This document shows, piece after piece, positions 16,887-25,445 of a stretch of DNA of 64,000 nt. Source of the DNA: Paenibacillus terrigena DSM 21567 (GTDB lineage Bacteria; Bacillota; Bacilli; Paenibacillales; Paenibacillaceae); assembly GCF_000374845.1 (NCBI RefSeq), contig NZ_KB895420.1, positions 186,001 to 250,000 on the forward strand, in the 5' to 3' direction. A program made the translations under genes and the position numbers. How positions within the stretch are numbered: the first letter of the stretch is position 1; every line of letters begins with the position of its first letter. The notes below the pieces were generated by a model. That model saw nothing but the letters and a program-made list of their open reading frames with translations, searched no databases and had not been told where the DNA came from.

Positions 16887-18170
16887 TTGAACTCAAGATT
16901 AGGACGTATATTTCAAATTGATAATCAGCAGACCAGTATCCGGACGGAGATGCTCGCGGGGCTGACGTCATTCATTACAATCGCATATATTATTGCCGTC
17001 AACGGGGCGATTCTGAGCAATGCGGGCATGCCGTATGAAGCAGCGACGATCGCGACGGTATTCTCTGCGCTTATTGGATGTATGCTGATGGCCTTCTGGG
17101 CGAAGTCACCGCTAATTCTTGCGCCGGGGATGGGGGATAATGCATTTTTCGTCTTCACATTAGTGTTCTCCTTCGGTCTGACCTGGCAGCAGGCGCTTGC
17201 CGCCGTTCTGATCGCAGGGATTGTTTTCTTTATTGTCAGTATGACGAAAGGCGCGGTCTATTTATCCAAGAAGATTCCAAGCTCCATGATTCATGCGATG
17301 ACAGCTGGAATCGGTCTATTTATAGGCTTTCTCGGATTGAAAAATGGAGGCGTGATCGTCGCGAGCGAAGGGACCTTTGTTACACTAGCTAGTTTGCGTG
17401 ACCCACATGCATTGACGACGCTTTTAACTTTGATCATTGTTGTTCCCTTATTTTTACGTGGCGTTCGTGGAAACTTTTTGATTGGGATTATTGCTGGTAC
17501 GATCATTGGCATTTTGTTAGGGATCGTGGATTTCTCCCGAATGGGCAGTTTCAAATTCTCGATGGCTGGGTATGATGAAGTATTCTTTGCATTTGATTTT
17601 AGCCAAATCCATTCCTTTCAATTCTGGATTGCTGTGTTCTCTTTATCGATGGTCATTATTTTTGCGAATATGGGTGCACAGCTCGGTATGCTGCCGGACG
17701 CATCGAAGTTCAGACGTTCTTTTCAAGCGAATTCCTTATCGATTATTGCGGCTTCAATGCTCGGCTGCAGTCCAACAACGACAGCGGCAGAAGGGGCTGC
17801 AGGGATTGCTGCCGGTGGCCGTTCCGGCTTAACACCGTTCGTAACCGGACTATTGTTCATTCCAGCGTTGTTCTTGATTCCGATTCTGAAAATCATCCCG
17901 AGCAGCGCCATTGCACCAGTACTGATTATTGTTGGCTGCTTGATGATTCAAGGGATGAGGCATGTGAAGCTCGATGACTTTACCGATGCATTCCCCGCCT
18001 ATCTGATGATTGCGGTCATGCCGTTAACCTTCAGTATCGTGAATGGCATCGCATTTGGCTTTATTGCCTATCCGCTCGTGAAGATTGTGAGTGGGCGACG
18101 GGCTGAGGTCTCTGGTGCGATGTATGTGATTGCAGCGTTGTTCTTGGTTTATTTTATATTAGGCGCGTAA
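16887..18170 (+). CDS. AzgA-type NCS2 purine permease (guanine/hypoxanthine-like)
   Basis: A membrane protein of about 427 residues with 12-14 hydrophobic segments. COG2252 signatures are visible: AGLTSFITIAYIIAVN, ILAPGMGDNAFF (the family usually has GMGLNAFF) and AEGAAGIAAGGRSGLTPFVTG. Family members are proton-coupled purine base importers. The start is a TTG at 16887 with GGGGGA 7 nt upstream; the ATG at 16869 lacks a site. It is divergent from the Crp/Fnr gene and convergent with the Rieske oxygenase. Whether it carries guanine, adenine or a modified purine is not decidable. Confidence 0.88.
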   Translation: MNSRLGRIFQIDNQQTSIRTEMLAGLTSFITIAYIIAVNGAILSNAGMPYEAATIATVFSALIGCMLMAFWAKSPLILAPGMGDNAFFVFTLVFSFGLTWQQALAAVLIAGIVFFIVSMTKGAVYLSKKIPSSMIHAMTAGIGLFIGFLGLKNGGVIVASEGTFVTLASLRDPHALTTLLTLIIVVPLFLRGVRGNFLIGIIAGTIIGILLGIVDFSRMGSFKFSMAGYDEVFFAFDFSQIHSFQFWIAVFSLSMVIIFANMGAQLGMLPDASKFRRSFQANSLSIIAASMLGCSPTTTAAEGAAGIAAGGRSGLTPFVTGLLFIPALFLIPILKIIPSSAIAPVLIIVGCLMIQGMRHVKLDDFTDAFPAYLMIAVMPLTFSIVNGIAFGFIAYPLVKIVSGRRAEVSGAMYVIAALFLVYFILGA

Positions 18171-18236
18171 TCCTCGCAGTGAGTGGACGGAAGTACAAAC
18201 AATGCTGTGCAACCTAAGTTAAGTGCTGAATAGATG

Positions 18237-18277
18237 AAAAAGCTGACCCTGAAATGACAGGTGCCAGCTTTTTTTGA
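18237..18277. terminator. Bidirectional terminator
   Basis: AAAAAGCTG...CAGCTTTTTTT hairpin between the convergent purine permease and Rieske oxygenase genes. Confidence 0.8.
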
Positions 18278-18284
18278 CGTAGAA

Positions 18285-19265
18285 TTATGCCGTGCCCCAT
18301 ACGAGGCCAGTATCTTTCAAGTAGCGACGGTAAGCGATGCTCATCCGGTCGCAAGCGAGTGAGAGCTCTGCTTGGAGATCGAGCGGAAGATCTTCCGGCT
18401 TCTGATTCTCAACAATAGGCTTGTCCTGCGCGAAAATAACGTCTTGGAACGCCGCGATTTCGCTATCCGACAAGTCCATGGGATAGTTAAAGGACAAGAT
18501 GCCATAAGCAATCGTCGTCTCTGTATCCTTCGGAGACACGGTAAGAATAATCGACATTTTGTTGCCTTGCTCTTTGTCGCGTTTCGTGAATTTCACCGTC
18601 ATTGGACGAAGAATTTCATACGTGTAATAGACGTTTTTGGCTTGACCGGAACCGTCCGGATCAGGTTGGAATACTTCAATTTCCTCGGAACGAATGGACT
18701 GTTCGTCATGAATCACGTGATAGTCTCCGATCACGGTATGCGTAGATACGCCGAGGTAACCTTCGTGCACAACGGCCAAATGACCAACATCAAGGAAGTT
18801 CTCGATCACGCGCGGCGGCTTCGCTTCAACCGTCGTTGATCCCCACATCACATTGCGATACGAATCGTCCGCCCATTCTGGAAGTGCGAACATCGGAGCA
18901 GCTTGTTCGCTGTCGAGGCATACCCACACCAGACCATATTCTTCTTTACAAGCATATTTGTAAGTACGAGCTTTACCTGGAATAGCACGATCAGCTGGAA
19001 GCTGTGGGATTTTGACGCAAGCGCCGCTGCCATCATATTCCCACGCATGGTAAGGACATACGAGGTTGCCATCACGTACACAGCCGAGAGATAGCTTCGC
19101 TCCGCGGTGAATACACAAGTCTTTGAACGCATGTACGCCTTCCTCATTCCGGAACAACACGACACGTTCTCCCATCAGCATCACGCCAAGTGGTTTCTCC
19201 TGCAATTCATCCGTTCGACATGCTACAAGCCACTCACGCCGTAATACCGCATCTTCAATGATCAT
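18285..19265 (-). CDS. Rieske non-haem iron oxygenase, alpha subunit type
   Basis: A 326-residue protein. The Rieske [2Fe-2S] cluster ligands are CIHRGAKL (C-x-H) and, 17 residues after that His, CPYHAWEYDGSG (C-x2-H), in the first 90 residues. The mononuclear iron motif is NFLDVGHLAVVHEGYLG (D-x2-H-x4-H, about residues 157-173). The size suits the three-domain, single-component-oxygenase class (VanA, N-demethylase and related), which uses a separate reductase; none is in the window. It oxidises an organic substrate with O2 and NAD(P)H electrons. The start has AAGGAGTATGAAATC. It sits between two nucleobase permeases, suggesting a heterocyclic or N-methylated substrate (inference). Confidence 0.9.
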   Translation of the reverse strand: MIIEDAVLRREWLVACRTDELQEKPLGVMLMGERVVLFRNEEGVHAFKDLCIHRGAKLSLGCVRDGNLVCPYHAWEYDGSGACVKIPQLPADRAIPGKARTYKYACKEEYGLVWVCLDSEQAAPMFALPEWADDSYRNVMWGSTTVEAKPPRVIENFLDVGHLAVVHEGYLGVSTHTVIGDYHVIHDEQSIRSEEIEVFQPDPDGSGQAKNVYYTYEILRPMTVKFTKRDKEQGNKMSIILTVSPKDTETTIAYGILSFNYPMDLSDSEIAAFQDVIFAQDKPIVENQKPEDLPLDLQAELSLACDRMSIAYRRYLKDTGLVWGTA

Positions 19266-19533
19266 GATTTCATACTCCTTCGCTCACTCAAAGTTGATAG
19301 AATTTAATATTTAATGTCACTATTTCGCGATTAAAACGTTTATATGGTACATATTATCAAAATAAATCAGGTTATTCAATATAAAGACGAACATTGATTT
19401 TGTTGTAATTATTTAATGTACGTATTTAGGGCTGTACAAATCGAAAAGTGTCGCCTATAATCGGAATTATGATTTTTGTCATATTGTGTCGAGTGTCAAA
19501 AAAGTTTTGCCATAAAAGAGAGGATGGTATTCG

Positions 19534-20883
19534 TTGGAACAGCAGCAGCCAAACAAACCGCAGCTTATCGTCGGAGTGAATGAGAAGATTGGCCCCGTCA
19601 AAGCGCTCTTGTTAGGATTACAGCACGTATTAGCGATGGATTTGTATATCGCGCCGATCATTATTGCAGGGATTTTATCATTAAGTAACAGCAATGCTTC
19701 CTTCTTTATTCAAATGTGTTTCTTTGCGACAGGGATCGCAACATTGATTCAGACGGGGATCGGACTGCGCTTGCCGGTTGTCCAAGGACCATCCTACGTA
19801 CCGATCGCTGCAATTGGTGCCATTGGCAGTAAACTTGGCATGGGCGCAATGGCCGGAAGCTTGCTTCCAGGCGCATTGATCGTCATGCTGCTCGGCCTTC
19901 CACTCAAATGGTTCGCCAAAGCTGTTCGTAAATTCATTCCGCCGCTTGTCGGGGGAACGGTTATCCTGATTGTTGGTATTGGCCTGATGCCTGTCGGCTT
20001 AGGGAATGTATACGGGCATGGGCAGGGAGAACTGAGCACGAATGTTCTAATCGGTGCTGTCTCGGCGACTGTACTTGTTGTTTGTATTCTTCTTGGACGT
20101 AAAGCGAAAGGGCTAGGAACATTCTTCCGCCTGATTTCGGTTATCGTTGCGATTGTCGCCGGCATCATCACCGCATCGTTGTTCGGCGTAGTCGATTTCT
20201 CACCTGTGAAAGATGCCGCTTGGTTCTCTTTCCCGAAACTGTTCCCTTTTGGAGCACCTGTGTTTGATATTAGTGCCATTCTTACGATGGTATTCGTATA
20301 TTTCATCGTCTTGATTGAGACGACGGGTACATGGTTCGTTATTTCTTCCGTTACAGGTGAGGATCTGTCGAACGAGCGTCTGAACCGCGCATCTTTTGGT
20401 GAAGGTCTTGGATGTTTTGTCGGTTCGTTGTTTGGCGGAACGCCAATGACGGGTTATTCTTCGAACGCTGGCTTGATCGCAATTACGGGTGTAGGCAGCC
20501 GGATGGCGATTATGGCGGGCGGCGGTATCCTTGTTTTGCTCGGACTGATGCCGAAACTGTCTGCATTGATTACTTGTATTCCTGAACCTGTGATTAACGG
20601 CATCTTCTGTATTGTCTGTGTCGCGATTGTCATTAATGGTCTGAAAGTTATCCAACACGTCGTGCTCGATGATCGCAATATGATGGTGATTGGTATCCCG
20701 GTATTGTTAACGATTGCGATTACAGTGCTTCCGAAAGGCGCAACGGACGGATTGCCTGATTTCGTAAATTATGTTCTATCTTCGGGTCTGACGGTAGGTG
20801 CGCTTGCGGCGGTATTGTTGAATCTTCTGATTCCGGATCACAAAGAGAAAGCAGCGATTGCATCAAACCAGGAAGTTGCTTAA
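19534..20883 (+). CDS. NCS2 uracil/xanthine permease family transporter
   Basis: A 449-residue polytopic membrane protein of COG2233 (UraA/PbuX/PucJK-like). It opens with KALLLGLQHVLAMDLYIAPIII and has the family pattern LPVVQGPSYVPIAAIG, the GTWFVISS... segment, and the signature GGTPMTGYSSNAGLIAITGVGSR (the usual form is xTxYSENxGLxxxTxVxSR) that holds the base-binding residues. It uses a TTG start at 19534 behind GAGAGGATGG. It is transcribed divergently from the Rieske oxygenase across 268 nt, so both may share a regulator. No purine riboswitch is seen in that gap. Confidence 0.88.
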   Translation: MEQQQPNKPQLIVGVNEKIGPVKALLLGLQHVLAMDLYIAPIIIAGILSLSNSNASFFIQMCFFATGIATLIQTGIGLRLPVVQGPSYVPIAAIGAIGSKLGMGAMAGSLLPGALIVMLLGLPLKWFAKAVRKFIPPLVGGTVILIVGIGLMPVGLGNVYGHGQGELSTNVLIGAVSATVLVVCILLGRKAKGLGTFFRLISVIVAIVAGIITASLFGVVDFSPVKDAAWFSFPKLFPFGAPVFDISAILTMVFVYFIVLIETTGTWFVISSVTGEDLSNERLNRASFGEGLGCFVGSLFGGTPMTGYSSNAGLIAITGVGSRMAIMAGGGILVLLGLMPKLSALITCIPEPVINGIFCIVCVAIVINGLKVIQHVVLDDRNMMVIGIPVLLTIAITVLPKGATDGLPDFVNYVLSSGLTVGALAAVLLNLLIPDHKEKAAIASNQEVA

Positions 20884-20889
20884 ATATAG

Positions 20890-20920
20890 AAAGGCTTGGC
20901 GTAGGGGCCAAGCCTTTTTT
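20890..20920 (+). terminator. Rho-independent terminator after the NCS2 permease
   Basis: AAAGGCTTGGC pairs with GCCAAGCCTTT, loop of 6, then T6. Confidence 0.9.
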
Positions 20921-20942
20921 GTGTTTAGGTGGGTGGGGGAGT

Positions 20943-21553
20943 GGCGGGAAAGTAGCTCGCGTGTGCGAAATAACTGCAAAAAGGCAGCTAATGGTGGGCG
21001 AGTGCTGCGCGTGAGCGAAATAGCTGCAAAAAAGCAGTTAATCGGCGGGAAAGTAGCACGCGTGTGAGAAATAACTGCAAAAAAGCAGTTAAATGGCGGG
21101 AAAGTTGCACGCTTGGGCGAAATAACTACAAAAATGCAGCTAATGGGCTGTAAAGCTGCCCGCTTGGGCGAATTAACTGCAAAAGTGCAGCTAAATGACC
21201 GTGAAAGCCGCACACTCGGGTGAAATAACTGCAAAAATGCAGTTAAATGGCTGGAAAGTCGCACACGCGGGCGAAATAACTGCAAAAGTGCAGTTAAATG
21301 GCTGGAAAGCCGCACGCGTGGGTGAAATAACTGCAAAAGTGCAGCTAAATAGTGGGGAAGTTGCACGCTCGGACGAATTAACTGCTAAAGTGCAGTTAAA
21401 TGGAGGGAAAGTTGCAGGTTTGGACGAAATAACTGCAAAAATGCAGTTAAATGGCGGGAAGGTTGCACGCTCGGACGAATTAACTGCAGAAGTGCAGTTA
21501 AATGGCTGGAAAGCTGCCCACTTGGACGAAATAACTGCAAATGTGCAGGTATT
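20943..21553. repeat. Twelve tandem 51-bp units, each with a TAACTGCA-TGCAGTTA hairpin
   Basis: About 610 bases between the NCS2 permease and the exporter genes are filled by imperfect units of about 51 bp. Each has GAAATAACTGCAAAAATGCA, then GTTAAATGG, then a variable GGAAAGTTGCACGC-type tail. Each holds a short palindrome (TAACTGCA, 4-nt loop, TGCAGTTA), kept in nearly all units; the tails drift more. Because 51 is a multiple of 3, long open frames exist on both strands with a 17-residue periodicity (GEITAKMQLNGWKVAHA-like). No ribosome binding site or sensible start goes with them, so they are probably not genes. Confidence 0.9.
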
Positions 21554-21586
21554 TCGCCGAACCAGCCCAAACGACCCGCATCAAAT

Positions 21587-21628
21587 AAAAACGCCCAACA
21601 AGCAAATTTATTGCTTACTGGGCATTTT
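21587..21628. terminator. Terminator of the exporter operon
   Basis: GCCCAACAAGCAA and TTGCTTACTGGGC form an imperfect hairpin flanked by A and T runs. It lies just after the stop of the reverse-strand exporter genes and closes off the repeat region. Confidence 0.65.
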
Positions 21629-21646
21629 CATTAATGCAGCTAGCCT

Positions 21647-22075
21647 TCAGATCCGACTCCCCACCTTGCGCAGCATCTGATTCAGCACCTCAGCAAGCAC
21701 AAGGCCAATCGCAATCGCTCCAGAAATGAAGAAGGCTTGCGCAGCGAGCTGCAGCGCGACATTGTAGTCATTCTCGACGAAATGGCGCATCGCATCGTAG
21801 GCCATGCCGCCGGGCACGAGGGGGATCATTCCCGATACGCTGAAGATAATGACGGGCGTCTTATACATCCGCGCGAACACAATACTAGTCGCTCCGACGA
21901 CGAATGTCGCAGCGAACGTTGCTAGAACGGTGCTGTAGCTTCCGTTCAGTAAAATATAGACAGCCCAGCTGACCATGCCGACAAGGCCGCATTGCGGCAG
22001 CGAACGTCTTGGGGCATTGAAGATCACGCTGAAGGCGGAGGAGGCAATAAAACTGGTAATGAGTTGTGCGATCAT
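21647..22075 (-). CDS. Threonine/serine exporter family, small subunit (ThrE C-terminal domain)
   Basis: A 142-residue protein with 4-5 membrane segments and the conserved core PVIIFSVSGMIPLVPGGMAYDAM of the ThrE_2/DUF3815 family. It corresponds to the C-terminal half of Corynebacterium ThrE, which is one chain there; here, as in many Firmicutes, the halves are separate genes. It lies 26 nt behind the larger subunit. The likely role is export of small hydroxy amino acids; substrate not proven. Confidence 0.85.
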   Translation of the reverse strand: MIAQLITSFIASSAFSVIFNAPRRSLPQCGLVGMVSWAVYILLNGSYSTVLATFAATFVVGATSIVFARMYKTPVIIFSVSGMIPLVPGGMAYDAMRHFVENDYNVALQLAAQAFFISGAIAIGLVLAEVLNQMLRKVGSRI

Positions 22076-22101
22076 AGATTGACCTCTTTCGAATGAGTTG
22101 G

Positions 22102-22860
22102 TTAGAGTAAGATGAAGACGAGGGCAATACCTGTTCCAATAGCGAAGGCGGTTAAGAACGCTTCTGCCCCCTTGGAGATCCCTGAGACGAGATGACCGGA
22201 CATCAGATCACGGACAGCATTCGTAATTAACAGGCCAGGAACGATCGGCATGACCGACCCGATGATGATCTTATCTACTTCATACCCAATTCCAAGCTTG
22301 ACGATTAAGAATGCGAGTAGTCCGAGCAGAAACGATGCTGAGAATTCCGCGAAGAATTTCACAGCCACGATCCGCTGGAAATAGATGACGGATGCAAGTC
22401 CGAGACCTCCGCATAGGACAGCAGGGATGAAATCGTACCAGCCGCCTCGGAACATAATCAGGAAGCAGCCACTGGATATTGCCGCAGCGACGATCTGGAA
22501 CCAGATCGGATATGTATGTTTATCTTGTTCGATTTCTCGTAGTCGCAGCCGAGCTTCCGGCATCGTGATTGCGCCGCTTGTTAGTGCGCGAGACACATTG
22601 TTCACTTCGGCGACTTTGGATAAATCTGTCGTTCGTTCTGTGATTCGGATTAACTTGGCAGGTTCTGCACCATCCGTCGAGAAAATAATGCCCGTCGGCG
22701 TGACATAACTATGCGAACGTGGGAGACCAAGCGATGTGGCCATCCGTGTCATCGTATCTTCAACACGGGATGTTTCTGCACCGCTCTGCAGCATAATTTT
22801 GCCGGCGAGCAGACAGATTTCGATGGTCTCATATGTTAAATGATCAAGTTTGTCTTCCAT
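22102..22860 (-). CDS. Threonine/serine exporter family, large subunit (ThrE N-terminal domain)
   Basis: A 252-residue protein with the ThrE/DUF1212 domain: an N-terminal cytoplasmic part with LLAGKIMLQSGAETSRVEDTM and YVTPTGIIFS, then five membrane segments, with the signature GSVMPIVPGLLITNAVRDL. The start is set at 22860 (MEDKLDHL), preceded by AGGGGATATGAC; a reading from 22908 adds 16 residues without a site. It forms an operon with the small subunit. Confidence 0.88.
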   Translation of the reverse strand: MEDKLDHLTYETIEICLLAGKIMLQSGAETSRVEDTMTRMATSLGLPRSHSYVTPTGIIFSTDGAEPAKLIRITERTTDLSKVAEVNNVSRALTSGAITMPEARLRLREIEQDKHTYPIWFQIVAAAISSGCFLIMFRGGWYDFIPAVLCGGLGLASVIYFQRIVAVKFFAEFSASFLLGLLAFLIVKLGIGYEVDKIIIGSVMPIVPGLLITNAVRDLMSGHLVSGISKGAEAFLTAFAIGTGIALVFILL

Positions 22861-23073
22861 GTCATATCCCCTATAATCAAATGATGCAAGAATCATAATT
22901 ATGATCATTATGGAGAAGAAAATGCCGAATGTAAAGCAGGTTTACCGAAGATTATCATGCTAGTTGCGCACATGAGGCAGACGTGTGAGCAGGGTGTACG
23001 TGCACCCCATTTCTTCTGCCGTCCATTTTCCATTATAATAAGGAAATACGAGTAGGGCACGAGGAGGACGAGA

Positions 23074-23733
23074 ATGGCGAAGCAGAAGTATTATGTCGTA
23101 TGGGCTGGGAAAAAGCCGGGGATTTATAAGACATGGCCGGAGTGCCAAGAGCAGGTCAATCAATTCCCGCAGGCCAAGTATAAATCGTATGAGACCTTAG
23201 CGGAAGCGGAGAAAGCCTATCAAGGCGGAGCGAAGTCGTATTGGAATCAAGCCGGATCGAAGGGGAGCGGGGCTGCCAAGACATCGGGATCGCGCAAACC
23301 CGCATCCAAAGACGTGCCGCTATCGGAAATCGACTATAACAGCATTTCGGTCGATGTCGGGACACGAGGGAATCCGGGTCCGGTGGAATACAAAGGTGTG
23401 GATACACAGACAGGAGATATATTGTTCTCACATGGCCCAATTGCGAAGGGAACGAACAATCTGGGCGAATTCCTTGCGATTGTACATGGTTTGGCCTACC
23501 TGAAACAGAAGGACAGCACACAGACAATCTATAGCGATTCGGCAAATGCGCTGAAATGGCTTAAGCAGAAGAAGGTAGCTTCCACGCTTGTTCGCGATGC
23601 TTCGACGGAAGAGATCTGGACCCTGGTTGATCGAGCGGAACAGTGGCTTAGGACGAACACTTACAAGAATAAAGTCCTGAAGTGGGAGACGCAGAGCTGG
23701 GGCGAAATTCGAGCCGACTATGGGCGGAAGTAA
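23074..23733 (+). CDS. rnhA: Ribonuclease HI with N-terminal viroplasmin (hybrid-binding) domain
   Basis: A 219-residue protein. The N-terminal hybrid-binding domain (about 4-50) is KYYVVWAGKKPGIYKTWPEC with KYKSYETLAEAEKAY. A short linker follows, then an RNase H fold (about 88-219) with catalytic acids Asp in SVDVGTRGNPG, Glu in NNLGEFLA, Asp in YSDSANA and Asp in RADYG. It degrades RNA in RNA-DNA hybrids. The eukaryote-like N-terminal domain is known in some Firmicute RNases H. Strong GAGGAGG site. Confidence 0.9.
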   Translation: MAKQKYYVVWAGKKPGIYKTWPECQEQVNQFPQAKYKSYETLAEAEKAYQGGAKSYWNQAGSKGSGAAKTSGSRKPASKDVPLSEIDYNSISVDVGTRGNPGPVEYKGVDTQTGDILFSHGPIAKGTNNLGEFLAIVHGLAYLKQKDSTQTIYSDSANALKWLKQKKVASTLVRDASTEEIWTLVDRAEQWLRTNTYKNKVLKWETQSWGEIRADYGRK

Positions 23734-23735
23734 AT

Positions 23736-23779
23736 AAAAAAAGGGCTTGTCCACTGTACAGGAGGACAAGCCTTTTTTC
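23736..23779. terminator. Bidirectional terminator between rnhA and the serine hydrolase
   Basis: AAAAAAGGGCTTGTCC pairs with GGACAAGCCTTTTTT. It overlaps the stop region of the reverse-strand hydrolase gene. Confidence 0.85.
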
Positions 23780-24722
23780 ATTTGACAAGCGTAGGAGCAA
23801 TATACTGCAGGAACACATCGATGGGCGGTTTCCTTTTCTTATGCTTGTCATTGGTAAGGACGGCTACCAGATCATGAGATGGAACAACGATAATATATTG
23901 TCCGCCGAATCCGAGGGCGAAGTAATAAGGAACTTCTATCGCTGGTTCTTGCTCGGTCGTGAAAGTAGATACCCACCAATGCCAGCCGTACATGCCTTCG
24001 CGCGGTTTACTAACTTGCACACGCGGCAAAGTCGATTGCTCGATCCATGACTCGCTAAGAATCTGCATACCTTGTGATCGACCTTTTTGCAGGTAGAGCT
24101 GCCCGAACTTAAGCATATCCCGAGCCTTCATATAGAGGCCGAAGCCTCCCGTGTGAATGCCTTGCGGATCGACTTCCCACTGCCATTCCTCTATACCAAG
24201 AGGGTGGAAGAGATGGTGCTTAGCGAATTCTTCAACCGATTGCCCAGAAGCTTGCATGATCATAGCCGCGAGCAGCTGCGAACAGCCGGAATTGTAGATC
24301 ATTCGCGCACCTGGAGGATCTGACAAAGGTAATGCTAATGTGAAATCTACCCAATTCATCGTCTTTGTCATGCGAGGGAACGAATTTAGTCCACCGAACT
24401 CCATCCATTCGAACCCTGCAGTCATCGAGAGTAAATGTTCGATCGTTATACTGCGCTTACGATCATCGGCATCCTGTTCCAGCTGTGGGAAGAAGGGATG
24501 GAACGGTGCGTCAGTCCCTGGCAAAATCCCCTGATCGATCGCAATCCCGACGAGTGCGGATAACACACTTTTGGTGCAGGAGTTGATCTTATGCAGTGCG
24601 TCTGCTGAGTCGGGTTCCCGATGGTACTCGAACAGCATTTGATCGCCTTTTGTCAAAATACAGCTTCGGAGCGCATGCGTAGTGATCGACTGTTCTATGC
24701 GATCTAAGTCAAATAGCTTCAT
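23778..24722 (-). CDS. Serine hydrolase, beta-lactamase class C family
   Basis: A 314-residue protein with the penicillin-binding-protein-like fold. The catalytic SxxK is SCTKS (about residue 48) in KINSCTKSVLSALVGIA. The second motif appears as MIYNSGCSQLL, where YxN is expected, so it is slightly atypical. FGGQYIIVVPSHDLVAV is the usual last strand. There is no signal peptide, so it is cytoplasmic and probably an esterase or amidase rather than a secreted lactamase. Its ATG overlaps the stop of the AlkD-like gene (ATGA), so the two are translationally coupled. Confidence 0.85.
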   Translation of the reverse strand: MKLFDLDRIEQSITTHALRSCILTKGDQMLFEYHREPDSADALHKINSCTKSVLSALVGIAIDQGILPGTDAPFHPFFPQLEQDADDRKRSITIEHLLSMTAGFEWMEFGGLNSFPRMTKTMNWVDFTLALPLSDPPGARMIYNSGCSQLLAAMIMQASGQSVEEFAKHHLFHPLGIEEWQWEVDPQGIHTGGFGLYMKARDMLKFGQLYLQKGRSQGMQILSESWIEQSTLPRVQVSKPREGMYGWHWWVSTFTTEQEPAIEVPYYFALGFGGQYIIVVPSHDLVAVLTNDKHKKRKPPIDVFLQYIAPTLVK

Positions 24723-25399
24723 GCGTTCTTTCGCTCAACATGTTTGAGCGCTTCCTTCTGACTTAGCGGCGAGAGGGCAGTCTCCGCTACGAATTTACGC
24801 ACGGCCGCTTCATTCGTCTTCGAGTATTCTCGAAGAGCCCAGCCAATGGCTTTGCGAATGAAGAATTCCTTCTCTTCCGCACGGCGCCGAATGTATCGGA
24901 ACAATCGTTCTTCGTCGGTATTCTGCTTATAACTTAACTGATAGAGCAGGGCAGCGCGCTGCAGCCAGAAGTTATCGGATTCAATCCATCGTTCCGTATA
25001 GGATGTAATCAGCTCCGGATATTTGGCGAGATGGAATCCAATCAACCGTGAGGAGATCAGATCGACCGTATCCCACCAGGATTTATCTGTAATAAGGTGT
25101 TCTAAGACATCGATATGTGCTTGTTCGGCATGCTTCCGGTGTTTCTCGTAGAGAATCATCGCGATATATTGGAACTCTCGTTCAGGCAGTGACCATACTT
25201 CACCGGCAACTTGAACAAGTTCTTGGCCTTTAGGCAGTGGATTCGCCTGCATGAACTGGCGTAAATATTGACTTCTTTCTGGCGTTCGAATACCGAGAAA
25301 GGGGAATTGATCCCGCATATAAGCTGCCATAGGAATGGCTGCTTTAGCACTCGCGTGAGTTCGGAAATACGCTTCGAGTTGTTCAGAATAGGGATGCAT
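24719..25399 (-). CDS. DNA alkylation repair protein, AlkD-like HEAT-repeat glycosylase
   Basis: A 226-residue, all-helical protein with the AlkD pattern: MRDQFPFLGIRTPER near the start, DKSWWDTVDLISSRLIG in the middle and SDNFWLQRAAL then EFFIRKAIGWALREYSK near the end. These carry the Trp, Asp and Arg used by AlkD to excise positively charged N3/N7-alkylpurines. The start is ATG 25399, 8 nt after AAAGGAG; a GTG at 25405 is too close to that site. It is first of a two-gene operon with the serine hydrolase. Confidence 0.9.
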   Translation of the reverse strand: MHPYSEQLEAYFRTHASAKAAIPMAAYMRDQFPFLGIRTPERSQYLRQFMQANPLPKGQELVQVAGEVWSLPEREFQYIAMILYEKHRKHAEQAHIDVLEHLITDKSWWDTVDLISSRLIGFHLAKYPELITSYTERWIESDNFWLQRAALLYQLSYKQNTDEERLFRYIRRRAEEKEFFIRKAIGWALREYSKTNEAAVRKFVAETALSPLSQKEALKHVERKNA

Positions 25400-25445
25400 C
25401 GGCACGACTCCTTTGTAGGTTTAGAATATCCAGAAGTCCGTTCAT

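Noticed and set aside
19266-19533. Purine riboswitch before the uracil/xanthine-type permease
   Set aside because: The three-way-junction core pattern was not found on the sense strand. The gap is A+T-rich with only short inverted repeats.
20943-21553. CRISPR array
   Set aside because: No unique spacers: the whole 51-bp unit repeats, drifting most in the tail. No cas genes nearby.
21195-21680. 161-codon plus-strand frame and a 167-codon minus-strand frame (20863-21366) across the 51-bp array
   Set aside because: They exist because 51 is divisible by three. No ribosome binding site, they run into neighbouring genes, and the peptide is only the repeat read through.
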